Under the pieces are notes generated by a model that saw only the letters and a program-made list of their open reading frames with translations, did not search any database and was not told the DNA's origin. A DNA stretch of 64,000 nucleotides from Apostichopus japonicus. Lineage: Eukaryota; Echinodermata; Holothuroidea; Aspidochirotida; Stichopodidae. Positions 46,560-60,400 of the stretch are shown in pieces. The first letter of the stretch is position 1. Each line of letters begins with the position of its first letter. The stretch is taken from positions 35,020,898 to 35,084,897 of the forward strand of contig NC_092577.1 in assembly GCF_037975245.1 (NCBI RefSeq), written 5' to 3'. A program made the position numbers and the translations under genes.

Positions 46560-47082
46560 GGTACATGGTAAATACATAGTACGCTCCGACCAGAATTCAC
46601 CCGATAACCAGATGCAGATCCACCTAGCAACCGAGGTAACTTGCTTGAGGACTCCAACGAACAACCACTGATTTATTTTCATGCCTTCATCACTTTAGCC
46701 ACCACTCACATGGGACCTATTCTAAGTCTGACGATACATGCGCATGTGTGAGGTCCTGAAAACATAATAAAAGTGGTTTGTCTTGCTATCCTTGTTTTCA
46801 AATTTCATATAATTGTATTCTCGTAGACCTAGCAACCTGCTTTAACATGCTGGCGTTTGACGACTTTTGGCCAAATTTGCGCTAAGCTTGCTATACGAAG
46901 TCTGATCTGGGCTGTGCCTTATTAGTTAGTTATTTAAATTATTAATAATGGCGTATGAGGAAATGCACCATTTTGTGGTATGACTCCCAGGACGGAAAGT
47001 CGAGAAACTAACATGCAGTCGTGGCGGATAGCTTCCTTCGCCTATATGTCCGGGGAAATTTTGGGACATCGTTCCTATAGAC

Positions 47083-47443
47083 CAGGGGTGGGCAACCTGC
47101 GGGCCACATGCGGCCCGCCAGTGATTTTTTTGCGGCCCGTGAGATGTCTCAAGAAAAAGAAAAAAATCAATCTATTTTGCATCATCACCAAAAACGAGCT
47201 AGCTGCTTAGAATTTATCTGCACTAATGATGCTGTCAGGTTGGTCTATTATCACCATTAATTATCAACTGGACTGTATTGACATTATGGTTTTGTGAATA
47301 CAGATTAAGTACACACACCTATTGCTTGAACGTCCTCGGACTCAAAGGTTTGAAATCAACAGCAGGTCGTTGGTTAGGTGCGGCCGTGTCAATCTTTCAC
47401 TCCTAAAATCTGGCCCATTCATTCAAAAGGTTGCCCACCCCTG
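47083..47443. mobile_element. hAT-Charlie-like MITE (361 bp)
   Basis: Begins caggggtgggcaacctgcgg and ends ggttgcccacccctg, the terminus type of Charlie-group hAT MITEs. Flanks ctatagac (47075-47082) and caataggc (47444-47451) are a decayed 8-bp duplication. The paralogue at 23,300 reads gttcctataggcctatatct, which is the empty site. Confidence 0.85.
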
Positions 47444-48466
47444 CAATAGGCATATATCTGAGGCCCTGGGGTCAGTTGCGTCATGCCCATTGGGACCCGG
47501 GGGCACAGGCCCCCCCCCCCCAAAAAAACTTTTTGTCAAGGTGTCATAAAATTTTGTCATAATTTAAAAAGAAAAGTGTTTTCGAAATCGAAAAGTAGAC
47601 TAAATATTCAATTGCTCTTTGATGGTCGTTGCGGATTTTCCACACACCTCAAAGACGACATATCGGGATTAGTAATGCCATTACCTTTGAATATGTTTGT
47701 CCTAAGCTCGCGTTTGATACAGTGTCAATTAACCTGGAAAATAATTACTTCGTTATCGCACGTTTTACCTTAGGTTTCGCTACTTTCGCTTTTTCTGCCC
47801 ATGTTTTCAAACGGCATAGCTTTGTATTCACCCAGTCACCACTTCTCACGGGCATGGGCGGTGATCATGGATCAGCCAACACAAAAATGTTTCGATATCT
47901 TAAATTTTGGGCGCTTCTGGGAGACGAGGAATTGGTAAACTGAGGAATAAATGGCGATCACTTCCTTCGAGAATATTTCCCAAAATAAAAAATTGCCGGA
48001 AATTTTGATCAATTTTAGGGGTGTTGCTTACTGCCATAATGCACGGGAAGTACCGTTTCCTGCAATCTGAGGGGTCTGCCAGAAGAAAAATTTTCTTGTA
48101 CGCTGCGCGCCAACCGATGGTGGCGCTCCGCTTGGATAGTACTTACGGCCGGAATACTCGAATCGATCACGTCCCCCCCACATTTCAAATCGGATTGACG
48201 CCCCTGTTCAGAATACTTGTATGTAGTTTCTATTCTGACATACCGTCCTCTATTCTGTTAATTGTATAAATGTGTTGAATAAACGAGTTGATCACAAGAT
48301 GGCTACCTGACTACATAAACACATTTCATATGGTGTCAGAAATGGGATAAGAAACCCGATATGGAGCATTTTCGAGAGGGGGTTATAGCGCTCACGAGGG
48401 TTAAATCTCTGCAAAATAAACTAAGTCCGAGATCTGTGCAGTGCGTTATAGTATCATTAATAAATT

Positions 48467-51400
48467 CCCATTGACTTTGTGTTAGCTCCGTGAGGCGTTG
48501 CAAATGTTCAAAGCCCCCAGTCCCAAGCCCCCCACGGTATGGTACTCAAACTTCGTGAACGTCTAGCTGGTACATACGAAATTTGGGTCAGGACTTAGTT
48601 TGGGCCAAATCCCTATTTTCCATGGCGCACGGGGCCCGAAACACATGCCAAATATGCCAATTATGTGTTGGACTTAGAAAAAAAAATGAAACAGCTCCCA
48701 TTGACTTTGTGTTAGCTCCGTGAGGCGTTGCAAATGTTCAAAGCCCCCAGTCCCAAGCCCCCCACGGTATGGTACTCATACTTCATGGACGTCTAGTTGA
48801 TACATACGAAATTTGGGTCAGGACTTAGTTTGGGTCAAATCCCTATTTTCCATGGCGCACGGGGCCCGAAACACATGCCAAATATGCCAATTATGTGTTG
48901 GACTTAGAAAAAAAAATGAAACAGCTCCCATTGACTTTGTGTTAGCTCCGTGAGGCGTTGCAAATGTTCAAAGCCCCCAGTCCCAAGCCCCCCACGGTAT
49001 GGTACTCATACTTCATGGACGTCTAGTTGATACATACGAAATTTGGGTCAGGACTTAGTTTGGGTCAAATCCCTATTTTCCATGGCGCACGGGGCCCGAA
49101 ACACATGCCAAATATGCCAATTTTGTTTTGGACTTAGAAAAAAAATGAAACAGCTCCCATTGACTTTGTGTTAGCTCCGTGAGGCGTTGCAAATGTTCAA
49201 GGCCCCCAGTCCCAAGCCCCCCACGGTATGGTACTCATACTTCATGGACGTCTAGTTGATACATACGAAATTTGGGTCAGGACTTAGTTTGGGTCAAATC
49301 CCTATTTTCCATGGCGCACGGGGCCCGAAACACATGCCAAATATGCCAATTTTGTTTTGGACTTAGAAAAAAAAATGAAACAGCTCCCATTGACTTTGTG
49401 TTAGCTCCGTGAGGCGTTGCAAATGTTCAAGGCCCCCAGTCCCAAGCCCCCCACGGTATGGTACTCAAACTTCGTGAACGTCTAGCTGGTACATACGAAA
49501 TTTGGGTCAGGACTTAGTTTGGGCCAAATCCCTATTTTCCATGGCGCACGGGGCCCGAAACACATGCCAAATATGCCAATTTTGTTTTGGACTTAGAAAA
49601 AAAAATGAAACAGCTCCCATTGACTTTGTGTTAGCTCCGTGAGGCGTTGCAAATGTTCAAGGCCCCCAGTCCCAAGCCCCCCACGGTATGGTACTCAAAC
49701 TTCGTGAACGTCTAGCTGGTACATACGAAATTTGGGTCAGGACTTAGTTTGGGCCAAATCCCTATTTTCCATGGCGCACGGGGCCCGAAACACATGCCAA
49801 ATATACCAATTTTGTTTTGGACTTAGAAAAAAAATGAAACAGCTCCCATTGACTTTGTGTTAGCTCCGTGAGGCGTTGCAAAAGTTCAAAGCCCCCAGTC
49901 CCAAGCCCCCCACGGTATGGTACTCAAACTTCGGCAACGTCTAGCTGGTACATACGAAATTTGGGTCAGGACTTAGTTTGGGCCAAATCCCTATTTTCCA
50001 TGGCGCACGGGGCCCGAAACACATGCCAAATATGCCAATTTTGTTTTGGACTTAGAAAAAAAAATGAAACAGCTCCCATTGACTTTGTGTTAGCTCCGTG
50101 AGGCGTTGCAAATGTTCAAGGCCCCCAGTCCCAAGCCCCCCACGGTATGGTACTCATACTTCATGGACGTCTAGTTGATACATACGAAATTTGGGTCAGG
50201 ACTTAGTTTGGGTCAAATCCCTATTTTCCATGGCGCACGGGGCCCGAAACACATGCCAAATATGCCAATTTTGTTTTGGACTTAGAAAAAAAAATGAAAC
50301 AGCTCCCATTGACTTTGTGTTAGCTCCGTGAGGCGTTGCAAATGTTCAAGGCCCCCAGTCCCAAGCCCCCCACGGTATGGTACTCAAACTTCGTGAACGT
50401 CTAGCTGGTACATACGAAATTTGGGTCAGGACTTAGTTTGGGCCAAATCCCTATTTTCCATGGCGCACGGGGCCCGAAACACATGCCAAATATGCCAATT
50501 TTGTTTTGGACTTAGAAAAAAAAATGAAACAGCTCATATTGACTTTGTGTTAGCTCCGTGAGGCGTTGCAAATGTTCAAAGCCCCCAGTCCCAAGCCCCC
50601 CACGGTATGGTACTCAAACTTCGTGAACGTCTAGCTGGTACATACGAAATTTGGGTCAGGACTTAGTTTGGGCCAAATCCCTATTTTCCATGGCGCACGG
50701 GGCCCGAAACACATGCCAAATATACCAATTTTGTTTTGGACTTAGAAAAAAAATGAAACAGCTCCCATTGACTTTGTGTTAGCTCCGTGAGGCGTTGCAA
50801 AAGTTCAAAGCCCCCAGTCCCAAGCCCCCCACGGTATGGTACTCAAACTTCGGCAACGTCTAGCTGGTACATACGAAATTTGGGTCAGGACTTAGTTTGG
50901 GCCAAATCCCTATTTTCCATGGCGCACGGGGCCCGAAACACATGCCAAATATGCCAATTTTGTTTTGGACTTAGAAAAAAAAATGAAACAGCTCCCATTG
51001 ACTTTGTGTTAGCTCCGTGAGGCGTTGCAAATGTTCAAGGCCCCCAGTCCCAAGCCCCCCACGGTATGGTACTCATACTTCATGGACGTCTAGTTGATAC
51101 ATACGAAATTTGGGTCAGGACTTAGTTTGGGTCAAATCCCTATTTTCCATGGCGCACGGGGCCCGAAACACATGCCAAATATGCCAATTTTGTTTTGGAC
51201 TTAGAAAAAAAAATGAAACAGCTCCCATTGACTTTGTGTTAGCTCCGTGAGGCGTTGCAAATGTTCAAGGCCCCCAGTCCCAAGCCCCCCACGGTATGGT
51301 ACTCAAACTTCGTGAACGTCTAGCTGGTACATACGAAATTTGGGTCAGGACTTAGTTTGGGCCAAATCCCTATTTTCCATGGCGCACGGGGCCCGAAACA

Positions 51401-54400
51401 CATGCCAAATATGCCAATTTTGTTTTGGACTTAGAAAAAAAAATGAAACAGCTCCCATTGACTTTGTGTTAGCTCCGTGAGGCGTTGCAAATGTTCAAAG
51501 CCCCCAGTCCCAAGCCCCCCACGGTATGGTACTCAAACTTCGTGAACGTCTAGCTGGTACATACGAAATTTGGGTCAGGACTTAGTTTGGGCCAAATCCC
51601 TATTTTCCATGGCGCACGGGGCCCGAAACACATGCCAAATATGCCAATTATGTGTTGGACTTAGAAAAAAAAATGAAACAGCTCCCATTGACTTTGTGTT
51701 AGCTCCGTGAGGCGTTGCAAATGTTCAAAGCCCCCAGTCCCAAGCCCCCCACGGTATGGTACTCATACTTCATGGACGTCTAGTTGATACATACGAAATT
51801 TGGGTCAGGACTTAGTTTGGGTCAAATCCCTATTTTCCATGGCGCACGGGGCCCGAAACACATGCCAAATATGCCAATTTTGTTTTGGACTTAGAAAAAA
51901 AATGAAACAGCTCCCATTGACTTTGTGTTAGCTCCGTGAGGCGTTGCAAATGTTCAAGGCCCCCAGTCCCAAGCCCCCCACGGTATGGTACTCAAACTTC
52001 GTGAACGTCTAGCTGGTACATACGAAATTTGGGTCAGGACTTAGTTTGGGCCAAATCCCTATTTTCCATGGCGCACGGGGCCCGAAACACATGCCAAATA
52101 TGCCAATTTTGTTTTGGACTTAGAAAAAAAAATGAAACAGCTCCCATTGACTTTGTGTTAGCTCCGTGAGGCGTTGCAAATGTTCAAGGCCCCCAGTCCC
52201 AAGCCCCCCACGGTATGGTACTCATACTTCATGGACGTCTAGTTGATACATACGAAATTTGGGTCAGGACTTAGTTTGGGTCAAATCCCTATTTTCCATG
52301 GCGCACGGGGCCCGAAACACATGCCAAATATGCCAATTTTGTTTTGGACTTAGAAAAAAAAATGAAACAGCTCCCATTGACTTTGTGTTAGCTCCGTGAG
52401 GCGTTGCAAATGTTCAAGGCCCCCAGTCCCAAGCCCCCCACGGTATGGTACTCAAACTTCGTGAACGTCTAGCTGGTACATACGAAATTTGGGTCAGGAC
52501 TTAGTTTGGGCCAAATCCCTATTTTCCATGGCGCACGGGGCCCGAAACACATGCCAAATATGCCAATTTTGTTTTGGACTTAGAAAAAAAAATGAAACAG
52601 CTCCCATTGACTTTGTGTTAGCTCCGTGAGGCGTTGCAAATGTTCAAGGCCCCCAGGCCCAAGCCCCCCACGGTATGGTACTCAAACTTCGTGAACGTCT
52701 AGCTGGTACATACGAAATTTGGGTCAGGACTTAGTTTGGGCCAAATCCCTATTTTCCATGGCGCACGGGGCCCGAAACACATGCCAAATATACCAATTTT
52801 GTTTTGGACTTAGAAAAAAAATGAAACAGCTCCCATTGACTTTGTGTTAGCTCCGTGAGGCGTTGCAAAAGTTCAAAGCCCCCAGTCCCAAGCCCCCCAC
52901 GGTATGGTACTCATACTTCATAGACGTCTAGTTGATACATACGAAATTTGGGTCAGGACTTAGTTTGGGTCAAATCCCTATTTTCCATGGCGCACGGGGC
53001 CCGAAACACATGCCAAATATGCCAATTTTGTTTTGGACTTAGAAAAAAAAATGAAACAGCTCCCATTGACTTTGTGTTAGCTCCGTGAGGCGTTGCAAAT
53101 GTTCAAGGCCCCCAGTCCCAAGCCCCCCACGGTATGGTACTCATACTTCATGGACGTCTAGTTGATACATACGAAATTTGGGTCAGGACTTAGTTTGGGT
53201 CAAATCCCTATTTTCCATGGCGCACGGGGCCCGAAACACATGCCAAATATGCCAATTTTGTTTTGGACTTAGAAAAAAAAATGAAACAGCTCCCATTGAC
53301 TTTGTGTTAGCTCCGTGAGGCGTTGCAAATGTTCAAGGCCCCCAGGCCCAAGCCCCCCACGGTATGGTACTCAAACTTCGTGAACGTCTAGCTGGTACAT
53401 ACGAAATTTGGGTCAGGACTTAGTTTGGGCCAAATCCCTATTTTCCATGGCGCACGGGGCCCGAAACACATGCCAAATATGCCAATTTTGTTTTGGACTT
53501 AGAAAAAAAAATGAAACAGCTCATATTGACTTTGTGTTAGCTCCGTGAGGCGTTGCAAATGTTCAAAGCCCCCAGTCCCAAGCCCCCCACGGTATGGTAC
53601 TCAAACTTCGTGAACGTCTAGCTGGTACATACGAAATTTGGGTCAGGACTTAGTTTGGGCCAAATCCCTATTTTCCATGGCGCACGGGGCCCGAAACACA
53701 TGCCAAATATACCAATTTTGTTTTGGACTTAGAAAAAAAATGAAACAGCTCCCATTGACTTTGTGTTAGCTCCGTGAGGCGTTGCAAAAGTTCAAAGCCC
53801 CCAGTCCCAAGCCCCCCACGGTATGGTACTCAAACTTCGGCAACGTCTAGCTGGTACATACGAAATTTGGGTCAGGACTTAGTTTGGGCCAAATCCCTAT
53901 TTTCCATGGCGCACGGGGCCCGAAACACATGCCAAATATGCCAATTTTGTTTTGGACTTAGAAAAAAAAATGAAACAGCTCCCATTGACTTTGTGTTAGC
54001 TCCGTGAGGCGTTGCAAATGTTCAAGGCCCCCAGTCCCAAGCCCCCCACGGTATGGTACTCATACTTCATGGACGTCTAGTTGATACATACGAAATTTGG
54101 GTCAGGACTTAGTTTGGGTCAAATCCCTATTTTCCATGGCGCACGGGGCCCGAAACACATGCCAAATATGCCAATTTTGTTTTGGACTTAGAAAAAAAAA
54201 TGAAACAGCTCCCATTGACTTTGTGTTAGCTCCGTGAGGCGTTGCAAATGTTCAAGGCCCCCAGTCCCAAGCCCCCCACGGTATGGTACTCAAACTTCGT
54301 GAACGTCTAGCTGGTACATACGAAATTTGGGTCAGGACTTAGTTTGGGCCAAATCCCTATTTTCCATGGCGCACGGGGCCCGAAACACATGCCAAATATG

Positions 54401-57400
54401 CCAATTATGTGTTGGACTTAGAAAAAAAAATGAAACAGCTCCCATTGACTTTGTGTTAGCTCCGTGAGGCGTTGCAAATGTTCAAAGCCCCCAGTCCCAA
54501 GCCCCCCACGGTATGGTACTCATACTTCATGGACGTCTAGTTGATACATACGAAATTTGGGTCAGGACTTAGTTTGGGTCAAATCCCTATTTTCCATGGC
54601 GCACGGGGCCCGAAACACATGCCAAATATGCCAATTTTGTTTTGGACTTAGAAAAAAAATGAAACAGCTCCCATTGACTTTGTGTTAGCTCCGTGAGGCG
54701 TTGCAAATGTTCAAGGCCCCCAGTCCCAAGCCCCCCACGGTATGGTACTCAAACTTCGTGAACGTCTAGCTGGTACATACGAAATTTGGGTCAGGACTTA
54801 GTTTGGGCCAAATCCCTATTTTCCATGGCGCACGGGGCCCGAAACACATGCCAAATATGCCAATTTTGTTTTGGACTTAGAAAAAAAAATGAAACAGCTC
54901 CCATTGACTTTGTGTTAGCTCCGTGAGGCGTTGCAAATGTTCAAGGCCCCCAGTCCCAAGCCCCCCACGGTATGGTACTCATACTTCATGGACGTCTAGT
55001 TGATACATACGAAATTTGGGTCAGGACTTAGTTTGGGTCAAATCCCTATTTTCCATGGCGCACGGGGCCCGAAACACATGCCAAATATGCCAATTTTGTT
55101 TTGGACTTAGAAAAAAAAATGAAACAGCTCCCATTGACTTTGTGTTAGCTCCGTGAGGCGTTGCAAATGTTCAAGGCCCCCAGTCCCAAGCCCCCCACGG
55201 TATGGTACTCAAACTTCGTGAACGTCTAGCTGGTACATACGAAATTTGGGTCAGGACTTAGTTTGGGCCAAATCCCTATTTTCCATGGCGCACGGGGCCC
55301 GAAACACATGCCAAATATGCCAATTTTGTTTTGGACTTAGAAAAAAAAATGAAACAGCTCCCATTGACTTTGTGTTAGCTCCGTGAGGCGTTGCAAATGT
55401 TCAAGGCCCCCAGGCCCAAGCCCCCCACGGTATGGTACTCAAACTTCGTGAACGTCTAGCTGGTACATACGAAATTTGGGTCAGGACTTAGTTTGGGCCA
55501 AATCCCTATTTTCCATGGCGCACGGGGCCCGAAACACATGCCAAATATACCAATTTTGTTTTGGACTTAGAAAAAAAATGAAACAGCTCCCATTGACTTT
55601 GTGTTAGCTCCGTGAGGCGTTGCAAAAGTTCAAAGCCCCCAGTCCCAAGCCCCCCACGGTATGGTACTCATACTTCATAGACGTCTAGTTGATACATACG
55701 AAATTTGGGTCAGGACTTAGTTTGGGTCAAATCCCTATTTTCCATGGCGCACGGGGCCCGAAACACATGCCAAATATGCCAATTTTGTTTTGGACTTAGA
55801 AAAAAAAATGAAACAGCTCCCATTGACTTTGTGTTAGCTCCGTGAGGCGTTGCAAATGTTCAAGGCCCCCAGTCCCAAGCCCCCCACGGTATGGTACTCA
55901 TACTTCATGGACGTCTAGTTGATACATACGAAATTTGGGTCAGGACTTAGTTTGGGTCAAATCCCTATTTTCCATGGCGCACGGGGCCCGAAACACATGC
56001 CAAATATGCCAATTTTGTTTTGGACTTAGAAAAAAAAATGAAACAGCTCCCATTGACTTTGTGTTAGCTCCGTGAGGCGTTGCAAATGTTCAAGGCCCCC
56101 AGGCCCAAGCCCCCCACGGTATGGTACTCAAACTTCGTGAACGTCTAGCTGGTACATACGAAATTTGGGTCAGGACTTAGTTTGGGCCAAATCCCTATTT
56201 TCCATGGCGCACGGGGCCCGAAACACATGCCAAATATGCCAATTTTGTTTTGGACTTAGAAAAAAAAATGAAACAGCTCATATTGACTTTGTGTTAGCTC
56301 CGTGAGGCGTTGCAAATGTTCAAAGCCCCCAGTCCCAAGCCCCCCACGGTATGGTACTCAAACTTCGTGAACGTCTAGCTGGTACATACGAAATTTGGGT
56401 CAGGACTTAGTTTGGGCCAAATCCCTATTTTCCATGGCGCACGGGGCCCGAAACACATGCCAAATATACCAATTTTGTTTTGGACTTAGAAAAAAAATGA
56501 AACAGCTCCCATTGACTTTGTGTTAGCTCCGTGAGGCGTTGCAAAAGTTCAAAGCCCCCAGTCCCAAGCCCCCCACGGTATGGTACTCAAACTTCGGCAA
56601 CGTCTAGCTGGTACATACGAAATTTGGGTCAGGACTTAGTTTGGGCCAAATCCCTATTTTCCATGGCGCACGGGGCCCGAAACACATGCCAAATATGCCA
56701 ATTTTGTTTTGGACTTAGAAAAAAAAATGAAACAGCTCCCATTGACTTTGTGTTAGCTCCGTGAGGCGTTGCAAATGTTCAAGGCCCCCAGTCCCAAGCC
56801 CCCCACGGTATGGTACTCATACTTCATGGACGTCTAGTTGATACATACGAAATTTGGGTCAGGACTTAGTTTGGGTCAAATCCCTATTTTCCATGGCGCA
56901 CGGGGCCCGAAACACATGCCAAATATGCCAATTTTGTTTTGGACTTAGAAAAAAAAATGAAACAGCTCCCATTGACTTTGTGTTAGCTCCGTGAGGCGTT
57001 GCAAATGTTCAAGGCCCCCAGTCCCAAGCCCCCCACGGTATGGTACTCAAACTTCGTGAACGTCTAGCTGGTACATACGAAATTTGGGTCAGGACTTAGT
57101 TTGGGCCAAATCCCTATTTTCCATGGCGCACGGGGCCCGAAACACATGCCAAATATGCCAATTTTGTTTTGGACTTAGAAAAAAAAATGAAACAGCTCCC
57201 ATTGACTTTGTGTTAGCTCCGTGAGGCGTTGCAAATGTTCAAAGCCCCCAGTCCCAAGCCCCCCACGGTATGGTACTCAAACTTCGTGAACGTCTAGCTG
57301 GTACATACGAAATTTGGGTCAGGACTTAGTTTGGGCCAAATCCCTATTTTCCATGGCGCACGGGGCCCGAAACACATGCCAAATATGCCAATTATGTGTT

Positions 57401-60400
57401 GGACTTAGAAAAAAAAATGAAACAGCTCCCATTGACTTTGTGTTAGCTCCGTGAGGCGTTGCAAATGTTCAAAGCCCCCAGTCCCAAGCCCCCCACGGTA
57501 TGGTACTCATACTTCATGGACGTCTAGTTGATACATACGAAATTTGGGTCAGGACTTAGTTTGGGTCAAATCCCTATTTTCCATGGCGCACGGGGCCCGA
57601 AACACATGCCAAATATGCCAATTTTGTTTTGGACTTAGAAAAAAAATGAAACAGCTCCCATTGACTTTGTGTTAGCTCCGTGAGGCGTTGCAAATGTTCA
57701 AGGCCCCCAGTCCCAAGCCCCCCACGGTATGGTACTCAAACTTCGTGAACGTCTAGCTGGTACATACGAAATTTGGGTCAGGACTTAGTTTGGGCCAAAT
57801 CCCTATTTTCCATGGCGCACGGGGCCCGAAACACATGCCAAATATGCCAATTTTGTTTTGGACTTAGAAAAAAAAATGAAACAGCTCCCATTGACTTTGT
57901 GTTAGCTCCGTGAGGCGTTGCAAATGTTCAAGGCCCCCAGTCCCAAGCCCCCCACGGTATGGTACTCATACTTCATGGACGTCTAGTTGATACATACGAA
58001 ATTTGGGTCAGGACTTAGTTTGGGTCAAATCCCTATTTTCCATGGCGCACGGGGCCCGAAACACATGCCAAATATGCCAATTTTGTTTTGGACTTAGAAA
58101 AAAAAATGAAACAGCTCCCATTGACTTTGTGTTAGCTCCGTGAGGCGTTGCAAATGTTCAAGGCCCCCAGTCCCAAGCCCCCCACGGTATGGTACTCAAA
58201 CTTCGTGAACGTCTAGCTGGTACATACGAAATTTGGGTCAGGACTTAGTTTGGGCCAAATCCCTATTTTCCATGGCGCACGGGGCCCGAAACACATGCCA
58301 AATATGCCAATTTTGTTTTGGACTTAGAAAAAAAAATGAAACAGCTCCCATTGACTTTGTGTTAGCTCCGTGAGGCGTTGCAAATGTTCAAGGCCCCCAG
58401 GCCCAAGCCCCCCACGGTATGGTACTCAAACTTCGTGAACGTCTAGCTGGTACATACGAAATTTGGGTCAGGACTTAGTTTGGGCCAAATCCCTATTTTC
58501 CATGGCGCACGGGGCCCGAAACACATGCCAAATATACCAATTTTGTTTTGGACTTAGAAAAAAAATGAAACAGCTCCCATTGACTTTGTGTTAGCTCCGT
58601 GAGGCGTTGCAAAAGTTCAAAGCCCCCAGTCCCAAGCCCCCCACGGTATGGTACTCATACTTCATAGACGTCTAGTTGATACATACGAAATTTGGGTCAG
58701 GACTTAGTTTGGGTCAAATCCCTATTTTCCATGGCGCACGGGGCCCGAAACACATGCCAAATATGCCAATTTTGTTTTGGACTTAGAAAAAAAAATGAAA
58801 CAGCTCCCATTGACTTTGTGTTAGCTCCGTGAGGCGTTGCAAATGTTCAAGGCCCCCAGTCCCAAGCCCCCCACGGTATGGTACTCATACTTCATGGACG
58901 TCTAGTTGATACATACGAAATTTGGGTCAGGACTTAGTTTGGGTCAAATCCCTATTTTCCATGGCGCACGGGGCCCGAAACACATGCCAAATATGCCAAT
59001 TTTGTTTTGGACTTAGAAAAAAAAATGAAACAGCTCCCATTGACTTTGTGTTAGCTCCGTGAGGCGTTGCAAATGTTCAAGGCCCCCAGTCCCAAGCCCC
59101 CCACGGTATGGTACTCATACTTCATGGACGTCTAGTTGATACATACGAAATTTGGGTCAGGACTTAGTTTGGGTCAAATCCCTATTTTCCATGGCGCACG
59201 GGGCCCGAAACACATGCCAAATATGCCAATTTTGTTTTGGACTTAGAAAAAAAAATGAAACAGCTCCCATTGACTTTGTGTTAGCTCCGTGAGGCGTTGC
59301 AAATGTTCAAGGCCCCCAGGCCCAAGCCCCCCACGGTATGGTACTCAAACTTCGTGAACGTCTAGCTGGTACATACGAAATTTGGGTCAGGACTTAGTTT
59401 GGGCCAAATCCCTATTTTCCATGGCGCACGGGGCCCGAAACACATGCCAAATATGCCAATTTTGTTTTGGACTTAGAAAAAAAAATGAAACAGCTCATAT
59501 TGACTTTGTGTTAGCTCCGTGAGGCGTTGCAAATGTTCAAAGCCCCCAGTCCCAAGCCCCCCACGGTATGGTACTCAAACTTCGTGAACGTCTAGCTGGT
59601 ACATACGAAATTTGGGTCAGGACTTAGTTTGGGCCAAATCCCTATTTTCCATGGCGCACGGGGCCCGAAACACATGCCAAATATACCAATTTTGTTTTGG
59701 ACTTAGAAAAAAAATGAAACAGCTCCCATTGACTTTGTGTTAGCTCCGTGAGGCGTTGCAAAAGTTCAAAGCCCCCAGTCCCAAGCCCCCCACGGTATGG
59801 TACTCAAACTTCGGCAACGTCTAGCTGGTACATACGAAATTTGGGTCAGGACTTAGTTTGGGCCAAATCCCTATTTTCCATGGCGCACGGGGCCCGAAAC
59901 ACATGCCAAATATGCCAATTTTGTTTTGGACTTAGAAAAAAAAATGAAACAGCTCCCATTGACTTTGTGTTAGCTCCGTGAGGCGTTGCAAATGTTCAAG
60001 GCCCCCAGTCCCAAGCCCCCCACGGTATGGTACTCATACTTCATGGACGTCTAGTTGATACATACGAAATTTGGGTCAGGACTTAGTTTGGGTCAAATCC
60101 CTATTTTCCATGGCGCACGGGGCCCGAAACACATGCCAAATATGCCAATTTTGTTTTGGACTTAGAAAAAAAAATGAAACAGCTCCCATTGACTTTGTGT
60201 TAGCTCCGTGAGGCGTTGCAAATGTTCAAGGCCCCCAGTCCCAAGCCCCCCACGGTATGGTACTCAAACTTCGTGAACGTCTAGCTGGTACATACGAAAT
60301 TTGGGTCAGGACTTAGTTTGGGCCAAATCCCTATTTTCCATGGCGCACGGGGCCCGAAACACATGCCAAATATGCCAATTTTGTTTTGGACTTAGAAAAA

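Larger units (their letters stand above)
45159..48206 (+). mobile_element. hAT transposon (3,048 bp) with transposase remnant and nested insertions
   Basis: Perfect 8-bp target duplication TTCAGAAT (45151-45158 and 48207-48214). Ends are catgggcgtcaatcc and cggattgacgcccctg. It contains the hAT transposase C-terminus (45,262-45,660), hAT-type debris to 46,559, a 361-bp Charlie-like MITE (47,083-47,443) and the conserved module at 48,041-48,141. Confidence 0.88.
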
